Shown: positions 54,717-64,000, counted from the stretch's first letter. The stretch: 64,000 nt of DNA from UBA6522 sp965237785 (GCA_965237785.1 OZ250159.1:682001-746000); one strand, 5' to 3'. Made by a program: numbers and translations. Notes: generated by a model from the sequence alone, not told the origin.

Positions 54717-55215
54717 ATGTTCGTACTGCAGAATTACGCGGTGGCCGTCGTCTTTTGCATCATCACCATGCTTTGCTGGGGATCCTGGGCCAATACCCAG
54801 AAACTGGCAGGGAAGACATGGCGATGCGAGTTGTTTTACTGGGACTATGTAATCGGGGTCTTGCTCGCGGCACTGCTCTTCGCGGTCACCATGGGAAACG
54901 TGGGCGCTGAAGGCCGTGGTTTTTTTGACGATCTGGCTCAGGCATCGCCAACTCATCTCGGCTCTGCCGTACTCGGCGGGGTGGCCTTGGTAACTGCAGC
55001 GATCATCCTGGATGCGATGGCATACAGGCGGCTACCCGGACACGGGGCCTCGCGCGGGGCCCTCGGACTGGGTCTGGCCGTGCTATGCGGCATTCTGGGG
55101 CGTATTTGTTTGGAAGGAATTCAAGGAGGCGCCCGCGGGAACCGATCGGCTGATCGGCATGATGTTCATCAGCTTCATTCTGGGCCTGATCCTTATCGTT
55201 GCGGCAGGGTCCTGA
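54717..55215 (+). pseudogene. GRP-family sugar transporter (RbsU/GlcU-like), internally deleted and frameshifted
   Basis: The start is well formed (GGAGG, ATG 54717), and the first 80 or so residues are typical of the glucose/ribose porter family: VVFCIITMLCWGSWANTQKL, then TWRCELFYWDYVIGVLL. The central helices are missing. What follows is a spliced piece (VALVTAAIILDAMAYRR) and, in a different frame from about 55095, the true C-terminus WGVFVWKEFKEAPAGTDRL with a last helix (MMFISFILGLILIVAAGS). The intact protein would have about 340 residues. It cannot work as a transporter. Confidence 0.8.
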
Positions 55216-55281
55216 TTCGAAAGAATCATCCGCGTCTCCCCTCGCTCGCGCATAAAGGCGGTATCTGCCACTCATAAAGAC

Positions 55282-55977
55282 ATGAAGAAAGCCAACATCG
55301 TCGTCGTCGGCAGTTCAAATACCGACATGGTCGTAAAATCCGGACGCATCCCAATGCCGGGGGAGACCATTGTCGGCGGTGAGTTCTTTGTCGCGGCAGG
55401 AGGGAAAGGCGCCAATCCGGCGGTTGCCGCCGCCCGGCTAGGAGCTGAGGTCCGATTCATCGCCCGCGTTGGTGCGGATGCTTTCGGCGATCAGGCTATC
55501 GTCGGCTATGAGAAGGACGGTAGACACACGGATCTGATAGCGCGTGACCCGAATAACGCGACCGGTGTTGCGTTGATTTTGGTAGACGAGAGCGGAGAAA
55601 AAGCGATTTCCGTGGCGTCCGGAGAAAATCATCCCATGTCCGTTGTGCTGCTCGGCATGGGCCCGACGTGCGCGATCGTTACGATGGGAGCAGAGGGAGC
55701 ACTGCTGGCAGATGAATCCGGAGTCGTCATGGTGCCGGCCACTCCGATCGAAGCAGTCGATACAACAGCCGCCGGCGACGCGTTCACCGGAGCATTGGCT
55801 TTCGGATGGGGAGTTGGATTACCGCTATCCGAAGCTGTGATACTGGCGTCGACCGCCGGTGCTTTTGCCGCGACCCGGATGGGTGCGCAACCGTCACTTG
55901 CTTCCAGAGCGGAACTTGAAGAGTTCTGCCTGAAGACCGGGATCGAATGGCAACTGGGCAAGCCAGCACATCAATGA
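55282..55977 (+). pseudogene. Ribokinase (PfkB family) with large internal deletion
   Basis: The 231-residue frame starts like ribokinase (VVVGSSNTDMVVKSGRIPMP, AAGGKGANPAVAAARLG, the GGKGAN substrate motif) and ends correctly (DTTAAGDAFTGALAFGW, with the catalytic Asp and anion hole). About 75-90 residues are missing in frame between GENHPMS and VVLLGMGP, removing most of the central sheet. Family members have about 305 residues. It follows the broken transporter by 66 bp, so a whole ribose-uptake unit has decayed. Residual activity is very unlikely. Confidence 0.75.
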
Positions 55978-56404
55978 AAGCGGCGTTCGCAGTATAAGAT
56001 TGGCGAGATTGCAGTGTCGGTGACTCGTACGACAACGTCCTGGCCGAGACGATCAACGGGTTGTACAAGACCGAGGTCATCCGCCGCCGCGCGGTCCCTG
56101 GCGGCAAGTTGATGGCGTCGAGTACGCGACCTTAGAGTTGCTCGGTGGCTGCTCCCTGGGATCGCCCTTAACCTGTCTAAACAAACCCGACCACCTCTCA
56201 TGAAGTACCTGCAGAGTGAAGGTTGGATGGGGATTGCTCCAATCCACACTTACGAATTCGCCCTCAATCTCTAGCACTTCGGGAGAGAACTCCGCACGCG
56301 AGTGATGAGCAGCAACGGCTAACGGCAGCGCGGCTAACGCTAGTGAACGCTAGTGTAGTAACTATGAATCTCATGACTCCCCCCGAAGTTCCGATGCAGG
56401 GAGG
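55978..56404. other. Gap of 427 bp without a supported gene
   Basis: Short open stretches only; none resembles a known family. It separates the ribose remnants from the convergent oxoprolinase-type gene. A small direct duplication of GCTAGTGTAG-like bases occurs near 56337-56358. Confidence 0.4.
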
Positions 56405-59400
56405 TCACCCAGGCTCGCCATACCCCCCACCTCCCGGAGTCTCGATAACAAACACATCGCCTGGATTCATGTCCGCTTGGTCGGCGCCTGAGAGCATTTG
56501 AATCGCGCCGTCGGAGCGCTCTATATAGTTTCGCCCAATGAGGCCGGGCCTGCCGCCTGCCATCCCGTAGGGTGCAATCCGCCGGTGACCGGAAACGATT
56601 GCCGCAGTCATGGGCTCGCGGAAGCGCACGCGCCGAATGATACCGTCGCCGCCTCTGTGACTGCCCGCGCCCCCTGAGCCTTGGCGAATCGAGAAGGACT
56701 CGAGCAACACCGGAAACCGCCACTCCAAGATTTCCGGGTCGGTTGCCCGGGTGTTCGTCATGTGGGTATGCACGGCGCTGGTCCCCTCGAAGCGCGGACC
56801 GGCGCCGGCGCCCCCGCAGATCGTCTCGTAATTCTGGTACCCGCTGCTGTTGCCGAATGTAAAGTTATTCATTGTGCCTTGGCTGGCCCCCATGATGCCG
56901 AGCGCGCCCAGCAGCGTGTCGGTGATTGCCTGCGATGTCTCCACATTCCCTGCAACCACAGCCGCCGGGTAGGAAGGATTCAACATGGAGCCTGGCGGGA
57001 TAATGACCTTCAGCGGCTTGAGGCAACCGTTGTTCAACGGAATGTCGTCGTCTACCATGAGTCGAAACACATAAAGGACAGCCGCCATGCAGACTGCCGA
57101 CGGTGCGTTGAAATTGCTGTGGAGCTGCGGTGAGGTGCCGGTGAAGTCGACAGTAGCCTCGCGTGCGTCACGATCTACTGCTATGGAGACACAGATTTTT
57201 GCTCCCGAATCCATTTCGTAGCAGTAGCTTCCGTCCTTGAGCGCCCCAAGCACTCGGCGTACGCATTCCTCGGCATTGTCCTGCACATGCTTCATGTAAG
57301 CGTGCACCACGTTCAATCCGAAGTGTTCAACCATCTTGCGTAGCTCTTGTACTCCCTTCTCATTGGCTGCGATCTGGGCCTTAAGATCTGCCAGATTGTG
57401 ACGAAAGTTCCGTGTTGGATAGGGCGCGGTGGTAAATAGCTCCTCCGTCTCCGCCTCCAGGAGCCTGTTGCCAGCGACGAGCTGAAAATTGTCAATCAAA
57501 ACACCTTCCTCGTCGATATGTTGGCTGTTCGGCGGAACAGAGCCCGGCGTGATTCCTCCAATCTCTGCGTGGTGCCCACGGGAGGCGACGTAGAAGAGGA
57601 TATCTTCGCCCGCGCGATCGAACACCGGAGTAATGACCGTGATATCGGGAAGGTGTGTACCCCCGTTATAGGGCGTGTTCAACATGAATACATCGCCCGG
57701 CTCAATCGTCCCGCGACGCTGCTCGGCGATGGTCTTGACGCTCTCACTCATGGACCCGAGATGCACTGGGATGTGCGGCGCGTTGGCCACCAGGCCGCCC
57801 TCCCGATCGAACACCGCGCAGGAGAAATCGAGACGTTCCTTGATGTTCACTGAATAGGAGGTGTTTCGCAGCACTACGCCGGTCTGCTCGGCAATCGACA
57901 TGAACAGATTATTGAACACTTCGAGCATGACGGGGTCGGACTCAGTGCCGACAGTGCCCTGGCCGGCGCGCGGCTCAACGCGCGCGAGTATCATGTGGTT
58001 GTACTGGCTGATTTCCACCGCCCAACCAGGTTCTACCACGGTAGTCGCATTGGCATCGATGATGATCGCTGGCCCAAGGAGGCGAGTGCCGGGGCGCAGG
58101 CGCTCGCGATCGTGAACTCGTGTTAAGCGCGCGGCGCCGTTCATGTATGTCTCGACCTCAGCGAGGGCCTCGGCCGGCCCGTCCGCAGCGCTTGCTTCGA
58201 GCTCTGAGTCGGAGACTTCGGGTGCTCCTCCGATCACCTCAACCATCACAGCCTCTACGATGTGCTCCTTCTCGGGGGCAATGAAGCCGTACTGCTGCTG
58301 GTGAACTTGCTCGAATGCGTCGACCATGCGGGCTCGGTCCGCGAAGTCCACTACCAGGGGCGAATCGGTCCCCTCGTATCGAAGGTGGACCTTGTGGAGC
58401 ACTCTGATCGTCGACGACTCCGCTCCCTGGCGGACTATCTCTGCCTTGCCATCCGTCTCCAATCCGCCCAGTGTCTCGTTTAGCTCCGCCACCAATTCAT
58501 CCGACAAAATCGCCTCGACGGCGCGTTCACGCATCACACTGAGGTCGGCCAATCCCATGCCATAAGCTGACAGCACCCCAGCGAACGGGTGAATAAACAC
58601 GCGCTTCATGCCCAGGGCATCGGCTACCAGACAGGCGTGCTGGCCACCCGCTCCGCCAAAGCAATTCAGCGTGTATTCCGTGACGTCGTAGCCACGCTGA
58701 ATTGATATCCGCTTGATCGCGTTCGCCATGTTGTCGACGGCGATCTTCAGGAATCCTTCGGCTACCTGCACCGGTGTTCGCTCGTCACCCGTAGCTTTCT
58801 CGATGATCTGCGCGAGTTCCTCAAACTTCTCAGCGGCCACCTCAGCATCGAGCGACTGGTTGCCACTCGCGCCGAACAGCTTTGGAAAGAACTGCGGCTG
58901 GATCTTCCCGGCCATTAGATTGGCGTCGGTCACTGTCAACGGCCCGCCGCGGCGGTAGCTGGCCGGTCCGGGATCGGCGCCAGCGGAATCGGGCCCGACG
59001 CGGTAGCGCAACCCATCGAAATGCAGGATTGAGCCGCCGCCCGCCGCCACCGTGTGAATCCGCATCATCGGTGCGCGCATCCGCACTCCGGCTACCAGCG
59101 TCTCAAATGACCGCTCGTAATCACCCTTGAAGTGAGCAACGTCCGTCGACGTTCCACCCATGTCGAAGCTGATGATTTTTTCGAAACCCGCCACGCCCGC
59201 GGTACGCACCGCGCCCACAACGCCCCCAGCAGGGCCCGACAAGATACTATCCTTGCCCTGAAAGAAACGTGCGTCGGCAAGTCCACCGTTGGACTGCATG
59301 AACATCAGCCGTCCCTGGCCGAGATCGGATGCCATCCGATCCACATAGCGGCGAAGAATCGGCGAAACGTAAGCATCCACGACCGTCGTGTCTCCCCGCC

Positions 59401-60046
59401 CGACGAGCTTCATCAGCGGGCTCACCTCGTGTGAGACAGAGACCTGCGTGAATCCAATGTCTCGGGCAAGCGCGGCGACCGCGTTTTCGTGCTCGTGATA
59501 ACGGTAGCCGTGCATGAACACGATGGCGACGGATGCGATACCATCATTGTAGGCCGTCTCGAGTGATGACCGCGCGCCATCCAAGTCGACCGGGATGATC
59601 TCCTCACCTTCAGCGGTGTAACGCTCGTCGATCTCCACAACGCTTTCATAGAGGAGATCGGGCAGTATTATTCTGCGGGTAAAAAGATGAGGCCGATTCT
59701 GATAACCAATACGCAGCGCGTCTTTGAATCCTCTGGTGATGAGCAGTGCGGTGCGATCGCCCTTGCGCTCCAGAAGTGCGTTCGTGGCAACGGTCGTGCC
59801 CATTTTGACGGCATCGACGACCTCGGCAGGGATTTTCTCGTTCGCTGCCAAGCCGAGCATGTCGCGCATACTCTGCAGCGCAGCGTCCTCATATCGCCCA
59901 GGGTTCTCAGAGAGCAGCTTGTGAGTGACGAGCTTACCCTCCGGCGTACGTGCTACCACATCGGTGAACGTTCCGCCGCGATCGATCCAGAATTGCCAAG
60001 CCCCCATCTCAGCGGAGGTTTGCTCATCTTTCCGTGCGCCGCTCAT
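56405..60046 (-). CDS. Fused hydantoinase/5-oxoprolinase (HyuA-HyuB)
   Basis: The 1213-residue protein joins both halves of the hydantoinase/oxoprolinase family. The N-terminal HyuA-type part (about 15-690) has IDRGGTFTDVVA, MGTTVATNALLERKG, the ATPase motif SFDMGGTSTDVA and FGGAGGQHACLVADALG. The C-terminal HyuB-type part (about 715-1213) has VVLRNTSYSVNIKERLDFSC, GDVFMLNTPYNGGTHLPD and GSGGAGSHRGGDGIIRR, ending GGGGYG. Such enzymes open 5-oxoproline or hydantoin rings with ATP. A fused form of this length suits 5-oxoprolinase, but hydantoin use is equally possible. It is divergent from the GntR regulator and the molybdenum hydroxylase, which suggests one N-heterocycle catabolic locus. Confidence 0.9.
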   Translation of the reverse strand: MSGARKDEQTSAEMGAWQFWIDRGGTFTDVVARTPEGKLVTHKLLSENPGRYEDAALQSMRDMLGLAANEKIPAEVVDAVKMGTTVATNALLERKGDRTALLITRGFKDALRIGYQNRPHLFTRRIILPDLLYESVVEIDERYTAEGEEIIPVDLDGARSSLETAYNDGIASVAIVFMHGYRYHEHENAVAALARDIGFTQVSVSHEVSPLMKLVGRGDTTVVDAYVSPILRRYVDRMASDLGQGRLMFMQSNGGLADARFFQGKDSILSGPAGGVVGAVRTAGVAGFEKIISFDMGGTSTDVAHFKGDYERSFETLVAGVRMRAPMMRIHTVAAGGGSILHFDGLRYRVGPDSAGADPGPASYRRGGPLTVTDANLMAGKIQPQFFPKLFGASGNQSLDAEVAAEKFEELAQIIEKATGDERTPVQVAEGFLKIAVDNMANAIKRISIQRGYDVTEYTLNCFGGAGGQHACLVADALGMKRVFIHPFAGVLSAYGMGLADLSVMRERAVEAILSDELVAELNETLGGLETDGKAEIVRQGAESSTIRVLHKVHLRYEGTDSPLVVDFADRARMVDAFEQVHQQQYGFIAPEKEHIVEAVMVEVIGGAPEVSDSELEASAADGPAEALAEVETYMNGAARLTRVHDRERLRPGTRLLGPAIIIDANATTVVEPGWAVEISQYNHMILARVEPRAGQGTVGTESDPVMLEVFNNLFMSIAEQTGVVLRNTSYSVNIKERLDFSCAVFDREGGLVANAPHIPVHLGSMSESVKTIAEQRRGTIEPGDVFMLNTPYNGGTHLPDITVITPVFDRAGEDILFYVASRGHHAEIGGITPGSVPPNSQHIDEEGVLIDNFQLVAGNRLLEAETEELFTTAPYPTRNFRHNLADLKAQIAANEKGVQELRKMVEHFGLNVVHAYMKHVQDNAEECVRRVLGALKDGSYCYEMDSGAKICVSIAVDRDAREATVDFTGTSPQLHSNFNAPSAVCMAAVLYVFRLMVDDDIPLNNGCLKPLKVIIPPGSMLNPSYPAAVVAGNVETSQAITDTLLGALGIMGASQGTMNNFTFGNSSGYQNYETICGGAGAGPRFEGTSAVHTHMTNTRATDPEILEWRFPVLLESFSIRQGSGGAGSHRGGDGIIRRVRFREPMTAAIVSGHRRIAPYGMAGGRPGLIGRNYIERSDGAIQMLSGADQADMNPGDVFVIETPGGGGYGEPG

Positions 60047-60171
60047 TGAACTCCGTCAGGGATACGCGATAATAGGTTGCGAGGGGAGGTGTTCTTGGCA
60101 ATCCCATTCGGTCTGGCTGGCAGCGCGGCGGCGGCCGACAATGCGCAGCCTCGCCTTTGTCCGGTTGACCA

Positions 60172-60202
60172 TTGACCTGTTCTGTGGTCTGCAAGTTATA
60201 AT
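60172..60202 (+). promoter_or_regulatory. Possible sigma70-type promoter of gntR/hydroxylase operon
   Basis: TTGACC (60172-60177) and TATAAT (60197-60202) are near-consensus hexamers but 19 bp apart, slightly long. They lie about 80 bp before the GntR start. Confidence 0.35.
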
Positions 60203-60282
60203 GACGGTACTATAGGTAGATTCCTTAAGCAAATTGCTGCCGGCTCGGCTGGAGCTTTCCGAGGGTGGGTGAGACTGGGCAG

Positions 60283-61030
60283 ATGGAAGTTGATTTAGCA
60301 AGAACCTATAAGCGCAGCAGGGTGCCGCTCTATCTTCAGGTCGCCTCTGCGCTCCGCCGGCGGATCCAGGCGGGAAAGTGGAAGGTTGGCGATAAGATCT
60401 CGACGCTCGAGGAGCTGGAAACGGATTTCCAGGTCGCCCGCGTCACACTGCGCAAGGCCATCGATACCCTGCAGACCGATGGGATTCTGGAGTGCCGTCA
60501 GGGCAGAGGCACATTTGTGAACCGCGGCATCGAGGACAACCGCTGGCTGCAACTGGAGACTCATTGGTCATCGCTGAACGCGACTATACAGGGCAACGTC
60601 CCGCAGATTCTGTCGGTTGGGGAAACATCGTCGCCCCAGATTCTCGATGGCGAAGGCAGCCCGGCGCCTGCCTATGAATCCATCCAGAGTATCCAATTGC
60701 GAGACGGGGAGCCCTACGTTCTCGCCTCCGTGCATCTGGCCAAGCACATCTACGATCTGGCGCCGGACGCCTTTCAAACCCATGCTGCCCTGGCGATGCT
60801 TTCTGAGTCATTCCGACGTCAAGATCGCGCGTGCTCATCAGACGCTGATCATTGGAACCGCCGACATGGAGACCGCAAGCGCACTCGAGGTGGCGCTCAA
60901 CTCGCCGACTGCAGAGGTGCGCTGCGCCGTGACCGACGACCAGGGTGTCGCAATCTATGTGGGCGAAATGATCTACCGAGGCGACTGTGTGCGTCTCAAT
61001 ATCGATCTTCTACCCGACAAGAACGCCTGA
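60283..61030 (+). pseudogene. GntR-family regulator (UTRA type), frameshifted
   Basis: The first 175 or so codons from ATG 60283 encode a GntR winged helix (RVPLYLQVASALRRRIQAGK, VARVTLRKAIDTLQTDGILE, RQGRGTFV) and the start of a UTRA effector domain. After about 60805 the family sequence continues in another frame (SDVKIARAHQTLIIGTADME, ALNSPTAEVRCAVTD) to a proper end at 61030. A one- or two-base indel in an otherwise good gene is the simplest view; a base-call error is possible. If real, control of the downstream hydroxylase operon would be lost or altered. Confidence 0.75.
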
Positions 61031-61120
61031 AGGGTCGAGCTGGCGCCTCGCCCTTGTCGAGTACCGGCCGTGCTCGATGGCTTGCCGGTGCGCGACCGCA
61101 GTGCGCACGGAGACGATGCA

Positions 61121-63475
61121 ATGACGCACAAAGGTATCGGGGCCCGCTTACCGCGCAAGGAAGACGACCGCTACATGCGGGGATGCGGCCAGTACGTCGC
61201 GGATATCAAGCTGCCGGGCATGAAAGACGTAGCGTTTGCTCGCAGTCCGGTAGCGCACGCCTATGTCCACGATGTACGCATACCCGAGAGTTGTCGAGAC
61301 TCGGTCTTCGTCGCTGAAGACATGAAGAACGTGGAACCGATTCGTGCGGTCTCCAGCTTACCCGGCTTCAAGCCGTCAGAGCAGCCGCCGCTAGCGGTGG
61401 GAAAGGTACGTCAAGTTGGAGAGCTCGTCGCGATGTGCGTGGCTCACACCCGCGCCGAGGCCGAGGACATCGCGGCCAAGATTGAGCCCGAATTCGAGGA
61501 GCTTCCGGTTGTCACGGACATGCTCGAGGCACGTGCCGCCAACACCCCGCTGGTGCACGAAGAATGGGGCGATAACATCTATCTGAATACACGATTGGAC
61601 GGCGACATCGACTCCGTGGCCGAGAAGGCGGCGATAAGTGTGACACGTGAGATACGAACCGCGCGTCAATGCGTCATGCCAATCGAGGGGCGGGGCGTAG
61701 TGGCGTACTGGGATGCCCGATTGGAGCAGCTTGTCGTCTATAGCGCGGCACAGATGCCGCATATCACGCGAACCGGGCTGTCCGAATGCCTCGGGCTCGA
61801 CCACGCACGAATCCGGGTCATCGCTCCCGACGTGGGTGGTGGCTTCGGCTATAAGGGCGTTTTGCTACCTGAGGAAGTCTGTTTGTCCTGGCTGGCGATG
61901 CGCTTACGGCACCCGGTACGCTGGATTGAAGATCGTCGCGAGCACCTCACTGCCTCGGCCAACTGCAGGGAGCACCATTATGTGATCACGGCCTATGCGG
62001 ATGCGGACGGCCGCTTGCAAGCCATCGATGCGGAGGCCACGGTCGATTCCGGCGCCTACTCGGCTTATCCCTTCTCCGCCTGCCTTGAAGCGGCACAGAT
62101 CGGCAGCATTCTGCCCGGGCCCTATGATTTTCCGGTCTATCGGTGCAGAACTTGGTCCGTGGCCAGCAACAAGGCGCCGATCCTGCCCTATCGCGGGGTG
62201 GCGCGGACCGGCGCTTGTGCAGCCATGGAGCTCGTTCTCGACGCAGTGGCGCGGGAGGCGGGAATCGAGCCCTACGAAATGCGGCTCAAGAATCTCGTCT
62301 CGCCCGAAGCGATGCCCTTCGACAACATCACAAACAGACACTTCGACAGCGGCGATTACCCGGAATCCGTGCGCCAGGCGGTCGAGGAAATCAATCTTGT
62401 TGGCATCCGCGATCGGCAGAAACACGATGAACCGGATGGCCGGCTGATTGGCATAGGCTTCGCGGCCTACTGCGAACAGGCGGCACACGGTGCTTCGGTT
62501 TATTCAGGTTGGGGAATTCCAATGGTGCCCGGCCTCGAGCAGGCGGCGGCGCGGATAACCCCGGACGGCGGACTGGAGTTGCGGGTCGGCGTGCACTCCC
62601 ACGGCCAGGGGCTTGAAACCACGCTCTCGCAAGTGGCCAATGAGATTCTCGGCATCGCGCACGACAAGATCACTCTGGTTCATGGCGACACCGGGTCTAC
62701 GCCGTACTCCACCGGGACGTGGGGGTCTCGCTGTATGGTGATGGCTGGCGGTGCAGTCGCCACAGCGTGCAAAGAGCTATCACTGCGGCTGGCCAGGATC
62801 GGAGCTCATCTGCTCCAGGCCGCAGTGGAAGACGTGGCCGTGCGGGAGGGCGGCATCCACGGATCATCGGGCAGCATCACAATCGATGAAGTAGCCAAAA
62901 CCTGGTACCTCCGGCCTCAGCACCTCCCGGAAGACGTCGACCCTGGCGGCTTGGAAACAACGGCGGGCTACAAGCCGGTCCGCGACACGGGGACCTTCAG
63001 CTACGCCACCCACGCCGTCCTGGTCGCGGTGGATATCGAACTGGGCGCCGTGGAGATTCTAGACTACGTGGTCGTCGAGGACGGCGGCGTGCTCGTCAAT
63101 CCCATGATCGTCGATGGGCAGATCTATGGCGGCGTCGCTCAGGGAATCGGCACGGCACTGTACGAGGAAATGCTGTTTGACGAAGAAGGCCAGCCGCTCG
63201 CCTCGACGCTCGCGGACTACCTGGTTCCGGGACCGACGGAGGTCTTGGACGTGCGCATCCGACACATGCAGACGCCTTCCCCCTATACGGAGTTCGGCAT
63301 CAAGGGGATCGGCGAGGGCGGCGCGATTGCGCCACCGGCAGCGATCGCCAACGCAATCAACGACGCTCTGCGTCCGCTCAACGCCGTGGTGACCGAATTT
63401 CCAATAACGCCGCATCGCGTTTTGGCTGCGATCGCGCGCGCGCGCGCGCCAGATTCCAGGCATCGGACCACATGA
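61121..63475 (+). CDS. Molybdopterin-binding large subunit, xanthine dehydrogenase/CoxL family
   Basis: The 784-residue protein has N-terminal VGARLPRKEDDRYMRG-like and ADIKLPGM segments of the CoxL group, then VGELVAMCVAHTRAEAEDIA, APDVGGGFGYKG (MCD contact), PYRGVARTGACAAMELVLD, GVHSHGQGLETTLSQVA and the catalytic GIKGIGEGGAIAPP with its Glu present. The active-site loop is PYRGVAR and not the Cys-containing AYRCSFR loop of true CO dehydrogenase, so it is a form II/other aromatic or heterocycle hydroxylase. ATG 61121 is chosen as the start of the family alignment. It overlaps the FAD subunit gene by 4 bp. Pairing with the oxoprolinase gene hints at N-heterocycle or purine-like degradation. 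Confidence 0.88.
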   Translation: MTHKGIGARLPRKEDDRYMRGCGQYVADIKLPGMKDVAFARSPVAHAYVHDVRIPESCRDSVFVAEDMKNVEPIRAVSSLPGFKPSEQPPLAVGKVRQVGELVAMCVAHTRAEAEDIAAKIEPEFEELPVVTDMLEARAANTPLVHEEWGDNIYLNTRLDGDIDSVAEKAAISVTREIRTARQCVMPIEGRGVVAYWDARLEQLVVYSAAQMPHITRTGLSECLGLDHARIRVIAPDVGGGFGYKGVLLPEEVCLSWLAMRLRHPVRWIEDRREHLTASANCREHHYVITAYADADGRLQAIDAEATVDSGAYSAYPFSACLEAAQIGSILPGPYDFPVYRCRTWSVASNKAPILPYRGVARTGACAAMELVLDAVAREAGIEPYEMRLKNLVSPEAMPFDNITNRHFDSGDYPESVRQAVEEINLVGIRDRQKHDEPDGRLIGIGFAAYCEQAAHGASVYSGWGIPMVPGLEQAAARITPDGGLELRVGVHSHGQGLETTLSQVANEILGIAHDKITLVHGDTGSTPYSTGTWGSRCMVMAGGAVATACKELSLRLARIGAHLLQAAVEDVAVREGGIHGSSGSITIDEVAKTWYLRPQHLPEDVDPGGLETTAGYKPVRDTGTFSYATHAVLVAVDIELGAVEILDYVVVEDGGVLVNPMIVDGQIYGGVAQGIGTALYEEMLFDEEGQPLASTLADYLVPGPTEVLDVRIRHMQTPSPYTEFGIKGIGEGGAIAPPAAIANAINDALRPLNAVVTEFPITPHRVLAAIARARAPDSRHRTT
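63433..63449. repeat. (CG)n run at the end of the large-subunit gene
   Basis: Eight CG dinucleotides plus a C occur in the last codons (Ala-Arg alternation). It is a likely slippage spot just before the stop. Confidence 0.7.
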
Positions 63476-64000
63476 AGGCGGCGCCTTTCGACTATGAGCA
63501 ACCGCGTTCGCTGGACGAGGCGGTGGAGTTGCTCGGGGGCCAAGGGCGCCTCGTCAAGTGTCTGGCGGGCGGCCAATCCCTCGGTCCGATGTTGAATCTC
63601 AGGCTCGTTGAGGCGGACCTGATTGTCGACATCACGCGGATCGCAGAGTTGCAGGCGATCGAGGAACACGAAGGCTGGCTCAGTCTCGGCGCTTGTACCA
63701 CCCACGCGGCGATCGAGGACGGGCGAGTGCCGGACGTCACGGATGGGGTACTGCCCTCAGTGGCCCGGGGCATCGCCTACAGAGCGGTGCGCACCCGCGG
63801 CACCATCGGCGGGAGTCTGGCCCACGCCGATCCGGCTGCCGACTGGGTGTCGTGCCTGGCCGCATTGGACGCCCAGGTGACTGTGTTCGGGCCAAGCGGC
63901 CGGCGCAGCGTGCCGGTCACGAAGTTCATGTCAGGCGTCTTCGAAACGGCGTTGGGCTCCGATGAAATCCTTGAGTCGGTACGCATCCCGAAGCTGGAGC
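63472..64000 (+). CDS. FAD-binding medium subunit of molybdenum hydroxylase, CoxM-like (3' truncated by window edge)
   Basis: The first 176 residues are present. They show the CO-dehydrogenase flavoprotein N-terminus: FDYEQPRSLDEAVELL, CLAGGQSLGPMLNLRL (first FAD motif) and RTRGTIGGSLAHADPAADW (second FAD motif). Unlike the flavoprotein at 1156-2184 it has no cysteine-rich insertion. The start overlaps the large-subunit stop as ATGA, so translation is coupled. A 2Fe-2S small subunit is expected downstream of the window. Confidence 0.88.
   Translation, partial: MKAAPFDYEQPRSLDEAVELLGGQGRLVKCLAGGQSLGPMLNLRLVEADLIVDITRIAELQAIEEHEGWLSLGACTTHAAIEDGRVPDVTDGVLPSVARGIAYRAVRTRGTIGGSLAHADPAADWVSCLAALDAQVTVFGPSGRRSVPVTKFMSGVFETALGSDEILESVRIPKLE

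Noticed and set aside
63433..63449. (CG)n run as a Z-DNA regulatory element
   Set aside because: It lies within the final codons of a conserved gene in high-GC DNA; codon use explains it.
61121..63475. Aerobic CO dehydrogenase large subunit (coxL form I)
   Set aside because: The active-site loop reads PYRGVAR, lacking the Cys of the AYRCSFR loop required for form I CO dehydrogenase.

Overview
The window looks like chromosomal DNA from a high-GC Gram-negative bacterium, most likely a marine or host-associated gammaproteobacterium. That placement is inferred from gene types and was not tested by any search. The indicators are a TonB-receptor remnant, lipoproteins and Sec-type signal peptides, aryl-sulfotransferase-like propellers, DUF6152/DUF1684/DUF3500 secreted proteins, several molybdenum hydroxylases and toxin-antitoxin pairs. 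Gene decay and mobile-element debris are frequent: IS256, IS630 and integrase remnants, truncated ribose genes, and frameshifted regulators. No rRNA, tRNA or CRISPR array was seen.

Layout. 1-2.2 kb: two subunits of a 4-hydroxybenzoyl-CoA-reductase-like molybdenum hydroxylase. 2.2-10.3 kb: an island bounded by a broken copy and the intact copy of one aldehyde dehydrogenase gene; it holds an integrase remnant, an inverted RHS/small secreted protein/ankyrin module, an intact tyrosine recombinase and an IS256 remnant. 10.3-13.6 kb: a lysine-degradation-type operon (semialdehyde dehydrogenase plus saccharopine-dehydrogenase-like enzyme) divergent from an Lrp/AsnC regulator. 13.7-16.4 kb: a thioesterase and a FadB-type beta-oxidation enzyme. 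16.4-22.7 kb: a defence-like patch with two TIR fragments, a 1389-residue NACHT-type NTPase ending in a PD-(D/E)XK-like nuclease domain, and an overlapping AAA/DUF4143 ATPase. 22.9-37.3 kb: secreted sulfotransferase paralogues, a dipeptidase, PadR with a membrane partner, MazEF and VapBC pairs, a metallo-beta-lactamase-fold enzyme, a peroxiredoxin, a candidate selenocysteine redoxin, an FAD oxidoreductase and a DUF6152 pair. 37.4-50.1 kb: a GST fusion, then two more RHS/ankyrin modules. 50.3-54.3 kb: secreted proteins of unknown function. 54.7-56.0 kb: decayed ribose transporter and ribokinase. 56.4-64 kb: a fused hydantoinase/oxoprolinase, a frameshifted GntR regulator and a second molybdenum hydroxylase that runs off the end.

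Three results stand out. (1) A three-copy family of secreted YD-repeat proteins shares one body but carries two unrelated C-terminal peptidase tips: an M15 (VanY-like) tip or a metzincin tip. Each tip is followed by its own neighbour, a small exported protein after M15 and a membrane-anchored ankyrin protein after the metzincin. In both M15 copies a 99-bp leftover of a metzincin tail still sits in front of the ankyrin gene, the pattern expected if a tip was displaced with its partner. (2) An exported redoxin has an in-frame UGA in place of the first Cys of a W-C-P-F-C motif, followed at the right distance by a perfect hairpin with G first in the loop, so it is a candidate selenoprotein. (3) The NACHT-nuclease/AAA gene pair is a candidate defence system with its nuclease at the C-terminus.
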